From positions 4,338,501 to 4,402,500 of the forward strand of contig NZ_CP018099.1 of NCBI RefSeq assembly GCF_001886815.1: DNA of 64,000 nucleotides. The letters are read 5' to 3'. A program made the translations under genes and the position numbers. The stretch's first letter is position 1; each line of letters starts with the position of its first letter. Below the pieces are notes generated by a model. It had not been told where the DNA came from. It did not search any database and was given only the letters and a program-made list of their open reading frames with translations. This stretch comes from Caldithrix abyssi DSM 13497 (GTDB taxonomy: Bacteria > Calditrichota > Calditrichia > Calditrichales > Calditrichaceae). This document shows, in pieces, positions 48,666-58,200 of the stretch.

Positions 48666-50432
48666 CTATCTTAATAAGATAATCTTTTTTGTTTTTCTTG
48701 CATTATCTATTCTTAAACTACATAAATAAATACCAGAAGGACAATTTTTACCTGTAAAATCTTTCCCATCCCAGTTTACTTTATATTTACCCGGATATTG
48801 GGTACGATTTATTAATGTTTTTATTTTTTGCCCTATTGCGTTGTAAATTACAAGTTTTACCAAGCCTAATCTATTAATTTCATACTCTATAGTTGTACTA
48901 TTATTAAATGGATGGGGATAATTTTGATATATAATAAAGTATTCCGGCTTTTTAATGCCGGATTCATTGATTCTTTCAAGCGTATTATTATAGTAAATTT
49001 TAATACCATCGTCCCATAAAGCACAAATATCAATTTTTTGGTCATTATTAAAATCTGCAGAAATAATATCTTTTATTAAGGCAGGTTCTTTTTGATCTAT
49101 AGTAAATTTTTTATCCCAGAATGTTATAGTAGAATCAGCCGGATTAAACAAGATATATAGTTTTGAAAAATTCTCCGGCGGGATAGTATATGAATACAAT
49201 AAGTCTGCCCAACCATCTCCGTCCATATCTGTTGTTATTGCATTATGTGGAGAATCTCCGCCTCCTGTAAATATTATATGATTAACATCATTAAAAAATT
49301 CACCGTTTTTATTATTAATAAATATTAAATCATGAATGTTTGTTAATAACTGTATATCTAAAAACGAATCATTATTAAAATCCGTAATATTTAGTTTTCT
49401 AAAATAACCAAAATAATAACCATCTGGTAATGCATCTTCTTTTAAAACATACGTATTAACAATATTCAAAAATTGATCAAGGAAAAGTATTTTAATTTTA
49501 TTTTCACCGCTTGATCCTGAAATTGTAGGAAAAACATTGGTCAGATAGATAATATCATTTATTCCGTCGTTATTGAAATCGGCTACCTTAAATAACACGA
49601 TATTATTGTCAGTTACGATCGTATCTTCTTTCTCTTGATAAGTCCCATTTCCATTATTAAGCCGCAGGGAAATATATTGAGTTGTATCATTAATATTTTT
49701 TTTTATTATAAAATCAGGAAAAGCATCAAAATTCATATCTTGATTTCCGAAATGTATGGAGGTATCCTCGAAAAAATAATAATTCTCTTGTTGTTCAAGA
49801 TCAAAGTAAAAGGAGTTTGAATGAATTTCTTTTTTAAAGTCCAAATCTACGTCAGAAATAATTATACCATGAGGGCTTGTAGGGAGCTCTTGCCACAACA
49901 TTAAATCTTTTCCATATTTATTAAGAATAACAGCGCCTTTTTGGTAGTTATCCGTAAGAATTAGATCAGGATATTTATCATTATTAAGATTTAAAAAAGA
50001 TAAATGTTCGCCGTTGAAATTAGTATATGTTTTTTTTAAGTTAAAACTTGGTTCATTTTTATTTAACAAGTTAAAAGAAAACTGCCAACTAAAGCCGCTA
50101 AAATTTTCACCATTTAATCCATTAATGCTCTTAGTTATAATTACAGTTATTTTTTCGCCTGAAAAATATGGCTTATCAGGAGTAATGGTTAGAGTGGTGT
50201 CTTCAACTTTATAAATGTATTTTTTTGAAGAAGTGTAATCTGAAAAAAGATAAATTTTTCTTTCTAAACCAATGGTATCAATTTTATTATCAAATATAAT
50301 TTTTATTTTAAAATCAGAAGTATCATTTATTGCTTCGTTAAATGAAGGATATAAAGAAACAATTTTTAAATGTTGTGAAAAAATTGTAGTTATAGTAGCA
50401 AATAAGATAAAACTAATGACTTCTATTTTCAT
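48666..50432 (-). CDS. Secreted FG-GAP/VCBS-repeat protein with type IX-like sorting domain
   Basis: A 588-residue exported protein. Signal peptide at 1-19 (MKIEVISFILFATITTIFSQ). An N-terminal Ig-like domain (about 20-115) resembles bacterial SbsA-type Ig folds (YPSFNEAINDTSDFKIKIIF). A seven-bladed FG-GAP-like propeller follows with calcium-loop motifs DVDLDFKKE, DFNNDGINDI, DFNNDSFLDI, DMDGDGWADL, DFNNDQKIDI. The end is the sorting domain (NYPHPFNNSTTIEYEINRLG, GIYLCSLRIDNARKTKKIIL). It is strikingly AT-rich, suggesting recent acquisition. Binding partner unknown. Confidence 0.75.
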   Translation of the reverse strand: MKIEVISFILFATITTIFSQHLKIVSLYPSFNEAINDTSDFKIKIIFDNKIDTIGLERKIYLFSDYTSSKKYIYKVEDTTLTITPDKPYFSGEKITVIITKSINGLNGENFSGFSWQFSFNLLNKNEPSFNLKKTYTNFNGEHLSFLNLNNDKYPDLILTDNYQKGAVILNKYGKDLMLWQELPTSPHGIIISDVDLDFKKEIHSNSFYFDLEQQENYYFFEDTSIHFGNQDMNFDAFPDFIIKKNINDTTQYISLRLNNGNGTYQEKEDTIVTDNNIVLFKVADFNNDGINDIIYLTNVFPTISGSSGENKIKILFLDQFLNIVNTYVLKEDALPDGYYFGYFRKLNITDFNNDSFLDIQLLTNIHDLIFINNKNGEFFNDVNHIIFTGGGDSPHNAITTDMDGDGWADLLYSYTIPPENFSKLYILFNPADSTITFWDKKFTIDQKEPALIKDIISADFNNDQKIDICALWDDGIKIYYNNTLERINESGIKKPEYFIIYQNYPHPFNNSTTIEYEINRLGLVKLVIYNAIGQKIKTLINRTQYPGKYKVNWDGKDFTGKNCPSGIYLCSLRIDNARKTKKIILLR

Positions 50433-50564
50433 GTTAGATCAATATAGTATATTTTACATACGATTGATTTTAAAAGAAAAAATTAAGATTATCAAATTTT
50501 TATTTTTTTGACTTAAGGTTCAATAATCACCCTCCTATTAACAAATTTTGTGTCAAATAAAATT

Positions 50565-51052
50565 ATTACCTAAATTTTTAAAGTAAAAATTTAGGTAATT
50601 GATTATTCTGACGAAAACCGAACTTTTTGAAACGATATCGGATCGTGTCAATATCCAAATGCCCATTGAGATCAAATAAGTGATGGATTAAAGGATCTAA
50701 ACTAAAATGTTCGATTTTTAAAAGACGATCCATACCGCCGAGTAAACAAAGAATCATTATATTGAAAATTTGAGCCAATGAATATTTTTGATTATGTCTT
50801 CCCTCTATGGTAAGTTTGGTTTCTATTAGTTTATCTATCCCTAACTTTTTCATGAATTTGTAAATTGGATATAAGCCGGAATAATTAGTTAAATTGCCGC
50901 CTGTAAAAGAAGTTTTGACACTTTTATGATTATTCTTTATTTTCATCTACAAGGTGCTCCTTTCTTTTGTTTTTTTGTTTTTGTAACTAACTTAATTTAC
51001 AAATAATTGGAGCACCTTTCATCTTTTTTACATTAGAAATTTAGGTATAATT
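50565..51052 (-). mobile_element. IS1380-type remnant with palindromic end
   Basis: A 488-bp remnant. At the left ATTACCTAAATTTTT (50565-50579) is followed by its exact reverse complement (50585-50599), a 15-bp stem with five-base loop; the right end has AAATTTAGGTATAAT (51038-51052), the same end sequence with one or two changes. In between lies only the 5' part of a transposase gene. An inner inverted pair AAGGTGCTCC (50951-50960) and GGAGCACCTT (51009-51018) lies upstream of the transposase start. Confidence 0.6.
50578..50946 (-). pseudogene. IS1380-family transposase, N-terminal fragment
   Basis: 122 codons: NLTNYSGLYPIYKFMKKLGI and YSLAQIFNIMILCLLGGMDR, ending in FGFRQNNQLPKFLL. This is the N-terminal part of an IS1380 transposase (normally over 400 residues); the DDE catalytic core is missing. 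The stop codon lies in the terminal repeat sequence, so the deletion joined the 5' third of the gene to the element's other end. Confidence 0.75.
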
Positions 51053-51073
51053 TTTAAACATGACTTACTCCTT

Positions 51074-51802
51074 TTATCTTAATTGATAACCGAAATTGAA
51101 TAAAAACGTATACTCTTTATCTATATATCTTAATTTATACCTTTTGTTTATATATAAAAATTTTAAAAATATCTTTTTATATTTGAACTGAATACCAGTA
51201 TTTATATTATAACCAGAATTATCAAAAATAGAATCATCTATAAATTTGTCATTTTCTGGTATAGGTATCTCAAATACTGTACCTAATACCTCATTTGTAT
51301 TTCGAAAATTAGATTTTCTATAGTCATTCCTAATTGAAATACTATATCCAACTCCAAAGCTTACATAAAATGAACTCGAATTTGTATTCCAAAATTTGTA
51401 ATTGATCATTACAGGTAGCTCAACAAATAAAACTGATATGTTCACATCAAAAAATTGTCTATAAACATAGTTGTCATCTCTCCATGATGACACATGATTT
51501 TTATATAAAATATTTTGTTTAGAAAGGATTACCAAATAGTTAAACGCAATTGATTTTGTTAATTTATTGGCAATAGTTATTCCCGCTGAATAACCATATC
51601 CATATTTACTGTTTATATTTTGAAATTTAGAAAGGCACATCCCTGCTTCAAAATAAAGAGTTATATTATTTTTGTATTGCTGATTAATAGTAATCAATGA
51701 ATCTTTTGATTCTATTTCTTTTTTTAAATTTAAATTTTGACTAATAACAGTATTTATCAAAAAAAATAATAAAATCTGTATACGAAATATGCATTTATGC
51801 AT
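51074..51802 (-). CDS. Outer-membrane beta-barrel protein (PorT-like)
   Basis: A 242-residue exported protein. Residues 1-21 form a signal peptide (MHKCIFRIQILLFFLINTVI then SQ). After a short polar region, eight or so amphipathic strands follow (YFEAGMCLSKFQNINSKYGYGYSAGITIANKL, SVLFVELPVMINYKFW, FYVSFGVGYSISIRNDY, YNINTGIQFKYKKIFLKFLYINKRY), ending in a strand with a C-terminal aromatic-rich pattern FLFNFGYQLR. Resembles the PorT/OmpW-like eight-stranded barrels of the Bacteroidota group. AT-rich like its neighbours. Role unknown. Confidence 0.65.
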   Translation of the reverse strand: MHKCIFRIQILLFFLINTVISQNLNLKKEIESKDSLITINQQYKNNITLYFEAGMCLSKFQNINSKYGYGYSAGITIANKLTKSIAFNYLVILSKQNILYKNHVSSWRDDNYVYRQFFDVNISVLFVELPVMINYKFWNTNSSSFYVSFGVGYSISIRNDYRKSNFRNTNEVLGTVFEIPIPENDKFIDDSIFDNSGYNINTGIQFKYKKIFLKFLYINKRYKLRYIDKEYTFLFNFGYQLR

Positions 51803-52221
51803 TACTATTTCCTTTCTTTCTTATTACTTATCTTCTTTAAACAACAAAGATATATGAACTGTACTTTGAATCTAAAAAAAAAAAAAAATAAGAAGTCAAT
51901 TTTTCCAGCAGATTGTCCACCATATACTGCATGTAAACTCATTGCTGTCCAAAATAAATCATATTTAAGACAAGATTTGCTGTAATTATTGAAATTAGTT
52001 GTTTAAAATTCACATTTTTCAGTTGAGCCCTTATTTTTTGATTTATTTTGCTGTCCAAGATAATGGATAGCAATTAATAAAATTAGGCTATTTTAACTTG
52101 GTATTCCAGTATTTGTGAGCAATTATTCTAATTTTGATATAAATAAATCTATTCGGCTGTCCAAATTAATTTGCAAGAATTCTTATTTTGGACAAGTGTG
52201 ATGTAAACTAAAAACTAAACC
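51803..52221. other. AT-rich intergenic stretch with inverted TGTCCAAAATAA motifs
   Basis: No gene seen. TGTCCAAAATAA at 51946-51957 recurs inverted at 52183-52194 and in diverged form near 52053 and 52157. These could be ends of a lost mobile element; no duplicated flank is clear. Confidence 0.35.
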
Positions 52222-52458
52222 ATGATGAAATTCATTACCCTGGAAGACCGCGACGGGCTGGTAGCCGTGCTGTTTGACAATGCATACAGGCATTACGGAC
52301 ACCTGTTCAATCGCTCCGGTTCTTACGTGGTAAAGGGCAGCGTGCAGTTGCCCGGCTAGGCTAATTTGCTGGTGGATGAGGTGCAGATTTTGCAATTAGA
52401 AAAAAAATCGGTGGAAACCAATGCGGAAGGCTTGCCGCTCGCAGATCACATGGATTAG
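52222..52458 (+). pseudogene. dnaE-like 3'-end fragment 4
   Basis: The best preserved fragment: MMKFITLEDRDGLVAVLFDN, AYRHYGHLFNRSGSYVVKGS, VQLPG then an in-frame TAG (GAG to TAG), ANLLVDEVQILQLEKKSVET and on to a normal TAG at 52456. It lacks the inserted motif seen in fragments 1-3, so it shows the ancestral joint. Matches the beta-subunit-distal OB/C-terminal part of DNA polymerase III alpha (error-prone DnaE2 type possible). Confidence 0.65.
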
Positions 52459-52536
52459 CGCAAATTCTTTTTTTTACTTTTTTCTGCGAGCATCCGCGTA
52501 ATCCGCGTGAATCACCATGCCTGAACAGCAATTCGA

Positions 52537-53430
52537 TCAGCGCTTACCAACCATCACCGGTAAAAATTCTAAAATAGAAGGTATTTTAAAGTCGGCCCCG
52601 TCCGGGGTTTGCGTGCAAACAAGAGAAACATCCACCGGACGCGGATAATCGGTCATATCATTTAAAGAAATAGCTTCTAACAGCTTATGGCCATAGCCCA
52701 AGGCATCACACAGTTTTTGCCCTAACGTAAAACGATCCAGAGCCTCGGCGCCGCAAATGTGGTAGATGCCCGTTGCCCGGCTCAATGCCAATTGCCAGAA
52801 TCTGCGGGCCAATTCAACGGTGTAGGTGGGCGTACGAATTTCATCTTTAAAAAGAGGAATGGTTTCGTTGTTGTTCAGGCGTTCCAAAAACCAGTCAATA
52901 AAATTGCGTGTGCCGTTTAGTCCAGGCGCCAGGGCCAATGCAATACGGCCTATAGCAAAATTATCCATCGTTTCCTGAACGGCTATTTCTCCCTGCCATT
53001 TGCTAAGGCCATAATGGTTAATCGGTTCTGGCTTACTATTTTCATCGTACGGCGGATGATCGCCTTTAAAAACGATGTCGGTGGAAAGATAAATCAGACG
53101 CGCGCCATTGGTTTTACACCAGTGAGCTAACTCCCTGGTGGCCTGGGCATTAACGCGTAATGCTAATTCCGGCTCTTTCTGGCAGAGTGCAAGGCTGCTG
53201 ACGGCGGCGGTGTGAATTACTGCATCAACAGGGCCGGAAAGGGCGTTTAACTGCGGCTGGACGGCTTGCGAAAGATCCAACTTAATTAAAGCATCAATAT
53301 TCAAAGCATGTGCGCTTAAATCATCCCTCCGCGCGGCGCCGATAATTTCCACATTTTCCGGGCGCGTCTGCAGTAAAAATTGACTGATGTAGCCGTTAAT
53401 GCCCGTAATCAAAACGCGCTTAACACACAT
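52537..53430 (-). CDS. NAD-dependent sugar-nucleotide reductase (RmlD/RfbD-like SDR)
   Basis: A 297-residue extended short-chain dehydrogenase. Rossmann motif VLITGINGYISQFLLQ (about 6-21), VIHTAAVSSLALCQKEPELALRVNAQATRELA, RLIYLSTDIVFKGDHPPYDE and the YGLSKWQGE active Tyr-xxx-Lys pair. Closest to dTDP-4-dehydrorhamnose reductases by pattern, but other 4-ketosugar or SDR substrates are possible. The ATG is two bases after the stop of the next gene upstream, so it is translationally coupled to the envelope genes. Confidence 0.75.
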   Translation of the reverse strand: MCVKRVLITGINGYISQFLLQTRPENVEIIGAARRDDLSAHALNIDALIKLDLSQAVQPQLNALSGPVDAVIHTAAVSSLALCQKEPELALRVNAQATRELAHWCKTNGARLIYLSTDIVFKGDHPPYDENSKPEPINHYGLSKWQGEIAVQETMDNFAIGRIALALAPGLNGTRNFIDWFLERLNNNETIPLFKDEIRTPTYTVELARRFWQLALSRATGIYHICGAEALDRFTLGQKLCDALGYGHKLLEAISLNDMTDYPRPVDVSLVCTQTPDGADFKIPSILEFLPVMVGKR

Positions 53431-53432
53431 GA

Positions 53433-54161
53433 TTAAAATTGCACATTTAAATTGAATCCAATATAATTTGAATATTTCGACTCCCGATACGCGTCGAAGC
53501 GAAAACCGACCTTTTGTTCTTCTAACTGCTTATTGTGTCTGCGCGCCAGGCGCAGCGCATTAATGCCGCTAACCAGATGGTTTAGCACAATGGCCAGTTG
53601 AAAATAAACGCGCTGGTTGTCCTCATCGTTGGCATGAATCCGCTTGCCGTCGTACTTAATGCGATTTTCGTGTTGATCCCAGCGCCAGTAATTTTCCGGC
53701 GTAACTTCGTACAAATCGGCAAAGTAACGCTCCCGTTCTCGCTGATCGTTAAAGGCGTAAATGTCGTCGTATTTGCCAATATCCACCCAATAGCGATCAT
53801 CTCGCGGAACGGTAGGATCAAATCCGGCATGCTGCCTGGCGTAAGTCTTGTATTCACGCACCAGATGGTTGTAGTAAAGACGATTGCCGATTAACGCAGC
53901 CCAGGCTACAATTTCCGTACTGAGAAAAACCGTAAAAAAATTACGCTGCCCCAGATAGAGCTCGCCCGCGCCAGGCAGAATTAAACTCAACAATCCGGCC
54001 TTCCCCGGCGAAACCGTTTGTACCTCTTGTTCAGATGTCAATTGAATGGATTGACGCAAATCGGTGGTTGTCTCACTTTCATTTTGCGCTGAAAGCAGCG
54101 TGCTAATCAACAAAACCGCCAGCATGCTGTTCAGCATGCCGTTCATAATTCTTTTAAACAT
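53433..54161 (-). CDS. DUF5683-like envelope protein
   Basis: A 242-residue exported protein: signal peptide at about 1-26 (MFKRIMNGMLNSMLAVLLISTLLSAQ), then GKAGLLSLILPGAGELYLGQRNFFTVFLSTEIVAWAALIG, the Pro-Gly-Ala-Gly-(E/Q)-xY motif with a membrane helix that defines DUF5683-like proteins of Bacteroidota-type envelopes. The C-terminal half is polar with a second helix (YFQLAIVLNHLVSGINALRLARR). A relative sits directly upstream. Function unknown; GGGAG precedes the ATG. Confidence 0.6.
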   Translation of the reverse strand: MFKRIMNGMLNSMLAVLLISTLLSAQNESETTTDLRQSIQLTSEQEVQTVSPGKAGLLSLILPGAGELYLGQRNFFTVFLSTEIVAWAALIGNRLYYNHLVREYKTYARQHAGFDPTVPRDDRYWVDIGKYDDIYAFNDQRERERYFADLYEVTPENYWRWDQHENRIKYDGKRIHANDEDNQRVYFQLAIVLNHLVSGINALRLARRHNKQLEEQKVGFRFDAYRESKYSNYIGFNLNVQF

Positions 54162-54176
54162 AGTGCTCCCGTTCGC

Positions 54177-55106
54177 TTACCAGGCGACTCTTAATCCATA
54201 AGTTAATATCGGCGTGGAACGCCATTGATCGTACTGCATACGCACGGCCTGGCTTAAACGCATGTTGTACTTTTTCACCGTCCAGGCCGCATCGAATGCG
54301 CTTAATAAATGATTTGCCAGCACCAGACTGACCATGGTAGTGGCCAGGTCGTAATAGCTGTTACTCCTGTTACGCATGTCTCGATATTGGGCGATGGTAG
54401 GCGTCAGCTTGGTTAAATTGTACGGATTTTCATAAAAAAACGGATCGCCCCAATAGGTGCCCACATCGTCCCAGCCAATGCCAAACTGGTGCAGATATTT
54501 GTAGATCATTTCGTAATATTGCTGGGTTTTGGTTAAAGGCAACGAATGGGTAAAGCCCAGGTCGTCCTGCAGTTCATAAAGCTGCCGTTTAACCTCGTCC
54601 GTCAACTGATCCAGCACAAAACGCCCCTGATCGTCGGTATAGCCGGAAAGCGGATCGCCAGGCCATCTGCCTTCCTGTATGGCTTTTTGATAAACATACG
54701 ACCAGTACACCTGCTCGCTCCAGTGCTCGTCGCCAAAACGCCGCATCCTCTCGTCTTCTTTGTCCCCTTTATCATTGTACACGTAATGCGCCGTCCAGAA
54801 CCCTATTTCCAGCGCGGCAAACAGCGCAGCCTTCCAATAAGAGCCGGCATACAATTCACCGGCGCCCGGAATGGCCGCCGACAAAAACGCTGCTTTAATC
54901 CCTGATTTTTTTTTCTCCATTTCAACAGTCTTTTGCTGCACTGAAATCGGCAACTCGGAATGCAAAAGCGCGAATTTTTGCCCCACGTTCCAGTAAGGGA
55001 CATCCGCTTTGTTGAGTTGAAAAGCTTTATGCTGGAACAAATTCCCGGCCTGCAAATCAACAACCAGTAATATGGCCAGAGACAGCGCCAAATGCATTTT
55101 TTTCAT
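54177..55106 (-). CDS. DUF5683-like envelope protein (paralogue of the downstream gene)
   Basis: A 309-residue protein from ATG 55106 (GGTGGAAG ahead; the longer frame from 55208 lacks a ribosome site). Signal peptide at about 1-20 (MKKMHLALSLAILLVVDLQA), then SGIKAAFLSAAIPGAGELYAGSYWKAALFAALEIGFWTAHYVYN, the same AxIPGAGELY motif as the next gene. A C-terminal helix (YYDLATTMVSLVLANHLLSAFDAAW) is also shared. They are an old tandem duplicate, 15 bases apart. Role in the envelope is inferred only. Confidence 0.6.
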   Translation of the reverse strand: MKKMHLALSLAILLVVDLQAGNLFQHKAFQLNKADVPYWNVGQKFALLHSELPISVQQKTVEMEKKKSGIKAAFLSAAIPGAGELYAGSYWKAALFAALEIGFWTAHYVYNDKGDKEDERMRRFGDEHWSEQVYWSYVYQKAIQEGRWPGDPLSGYTDDQGRFVLDQLTDEVKRQLYELQDDLGFTHSLPLTKTQQYYEMIYKYLHQFGIGWDDVGTYWGDPFFYENPYNLTKLTPTIAQYRDMRNRSNSYYDLATTMVSLVLANHLLSAFDAAWTVKKYNMRLSQAVRMQYDQWRSTPILTYGLRVAW

Positions 55107-55234
55107 ACTTCCACCTGCCTGTTTGTTTTCATTCAATTTTTCACGTTTTTTACCGGAAAAATCAGTAAGGCCGCCATCAACTCCCCCGGCGCCCTTTCCA
55201 TAATTCAAAATTCAACATTCAAAACTCAAAATTT

Positions 55235-58200
55235 TCAAAAAATCCTCCCAAGCCGCCGGCCCACACTCTCCATTCGTTCGCGCAGGTCAAAATCGTACAA
55301 AGCGCCAAAATAAAAACGCCATTCCTGTGGATAGCGAATCAACTTTTTTCGACTGCCGTCGTAATTCTGAATTTCATCCAGCGGATAAGCCGCCTGCGCA
55401 AAAAAACGCGTCGGAAACAGCGAATAGGAAAAGGTGTTTAAGCGCAACTCCACGCCCACATCCTTTTTAAAGTTAGCGATGGAAAAACGCTTGTCAAGGT
55501 AATTCCAGGCGTCTCCGTAGTCAAAAAACAGGCCCAGATACAATTTATCAAAATAGATGTGCGCCAGCAGTTTGTCGATATTCTGCCAGATGGGAAACCG
55601 ATAGGCCAGCGAAAGAATCAGTTTATGGCGCCCCTCAATGCTGAAATAGGAGTAGCCTTTCATACCCAGCAGGCCGCCGGCGTACAAATCAAAAAAACTG
55701 TCCACCTTGCGGTCGATGTAACCGCTGTTCAAACGAATCGAAAAAGCGTGCGAAGGCCAGAATGGATTGGCAAAAAACTCTTCCCAGTCCAGCGTGAACT
55801 GATTGTAAGTGTAGTTTTTGTAAACTTCTTCAATACCTATGGGGCTTAAAGCAAAATCTTCTAAAAAATCGCTCATTTCGCGACTGTAAAAGAAAGAGAC
55901 ATAGCGACCGCCCGAAGGCGCGATGTGTCGGTTGCGGTCTTTTTTAACCATATCGGCTATGACCTTCAATTCCACCGCATAACCTTTTAAATAGTTGTAG
56001 TGAAAAGTAAAGGGCGCTTCCCAGCGCTGACGGTAAGGATCGTAAACCGGTTTGGTGTAAATTTTGGCGTTGTAGCGGCGCCACACCCCGGCCAGACTGA
56101 ATTTTAAATATGAACGTGGGTAGTACTGCAATCCAACGCGCGCCTCCGTTAAATCGAAATTGACGTCGCGATCATAGCGCAGCGCGTAGCCGCCCTGCGA
56201 AATGGAAACCGTATCGCCGATATTGGCGCTGGTGTTAAACACTTCCACAAAAACGCTGGGCTTAAAAAGATTCATCTGAAAATAGCCGTACAAATCGTAG
56301 TCTTTGTCTTTGTTAATCGCCGCGCCGCCAATCAGTGTGTACTTATTTAAAATATCGTCCGAAACCAGATAAAAGCCCGGCTTAATCGTGCCGTAATCTA
56401 TCATTAAACGAGGCAAAATGTGCACTTTGCCAAAGGTTTGTTTGTATTCTCTAACCTGCACATCGTCGGGCAGGCTATTGTCAAAATTTTTGGGCGGGAT
56501 GGTGGCCAGATAGTCTTTCTGATAAACGGCCAGCTCAGGATTCAGCCCATTCGGATTTTCAATCAAATAAATGTGGTAACCCAACGAATCGTAGCAGGCG
56601 TACACCAGCTCTCCCCGTTCATTAACCGCGGGCATCAACGCGCCGCCGGTTACATTGGTTAACAGCTCTTCGCGGCCATTTTGTAAATTTTTACGATAGA
56701 TATTGTAAATACCCGTTGGACTGGCTGCGTAGTACAAAAAGGTTCCGTCCCCGCTTAAAAAGGGATAGCGCTCTTCCACGCGGCTGTTTAAAATAAAATC
56801 CATTTTTTTAGATTTTAAATCGTAGCGGGCAATATCGCGTCCGTAATCAATGGCCGTGTCAAACACAATGGCCCGGTCGTCGGCCGTCCAGCGTGGGTGG
56901 TAAATCTGCCGTTCATCATCAAAACGTAAAATCTGTTCGATCTTTCCCCCGCGGAATTCGACTTTACGCCAATCCGGCGAGCCGTTCGGCTTCAATTTAC
57001 TTAAGCGTCCGTCTTCCATGTTAAAATAGACCACGCTGTCCAATCCAACGCCAAAATCTTCCGGTAAATAATAAACGTTTAACTGATTTAATCCGTTGGT
57101 TTCCGAAACAAATACCACCTTTTTCCCATCGCGGCTAAAGTCCGGATTCCGCCCGCGCAAATTTCTGGTTAAACGGATTTCTTTTTCTTTTTGCGCATCG
57201 TAAACAAACAAATCGTTAAACGCTGAACCCTGACTGTTGCGCTTTTGCCGGGCGTAAATCAAATAACGGCCGTCCGGCGACCAGCTTAAAGACGATGAAA
57301 TGTTTTGACTAATGGCTTTCTTTTTTCCGCTCTGCCGGTCAAACAAAACCAGGCGATTTAAGCTAAAATAATCTTCGCCGGCATTGGAAACGTAAGAGAT
57401 CCATTTGCCATCCGGCGAAAATACAGGATACAAATTGGCGCTGCCTCTGATTTCGATGGGCCGCCCCTTTACCTCATTTTTTCGAATGACTTCCGTGCGC
57501 TGTAAGTAAACGGCGGTTAAGGAATCTTTCCAGGCCTTGTACAGTTGATCGGCCGGCACGCCCGTGGCCGCCTTTAACGCGCTTTCAAACGTCCAGTATC
57601 GCCACCTGGAAGAGTTTTTCGTAATTTTAGCTAAAACGCCCTCGCCAAAACGGCGCGTCAGATAGTTGACAAATGAAAATCCCAGATTATAATTGGACTC
57701 GTTTCCGTGGCTGTCTTTGCCGAAGACGGTCATGGAGTTGTAGGTCAAAAACTGCTCGTGCAAAATCCGATCGCGAATAATCATTTCACGATTGGGATCG
57801 CGGTAATCGTAGCGGGCACCCGGCGCCTGATGCTGGGCCGTACCTTCAGCAAACCACACCGGGATATTGATGGAACTAAGCGGATAACTGACCAGCACAT
57901 TGGGAAAACCGCGCACCACGTCCTTGCGCCGTTCTTTTTCGTAACCAAACACCTGAAAAAAACCATAAGGAAACAGCAAATTGGTTTTGATCATTTTCTG
58001 AATCGAAATCATGTGCGTGAATTCGTGCGTGACCACATCGCGCAGCCAGTTCTTGGTGCCGCGCATGATGTAATCTAAATTAGAAGCCCAGATTTCGATC
58101 TTGTTGTCAAAAAAGAATGCGCCGCCGTTAGAGTAATCGTCCGTGTCTTTAATGATAAAATGGATTTTGTCCTTTGGCCGGTAGTTGTACAAGCCGGTCA

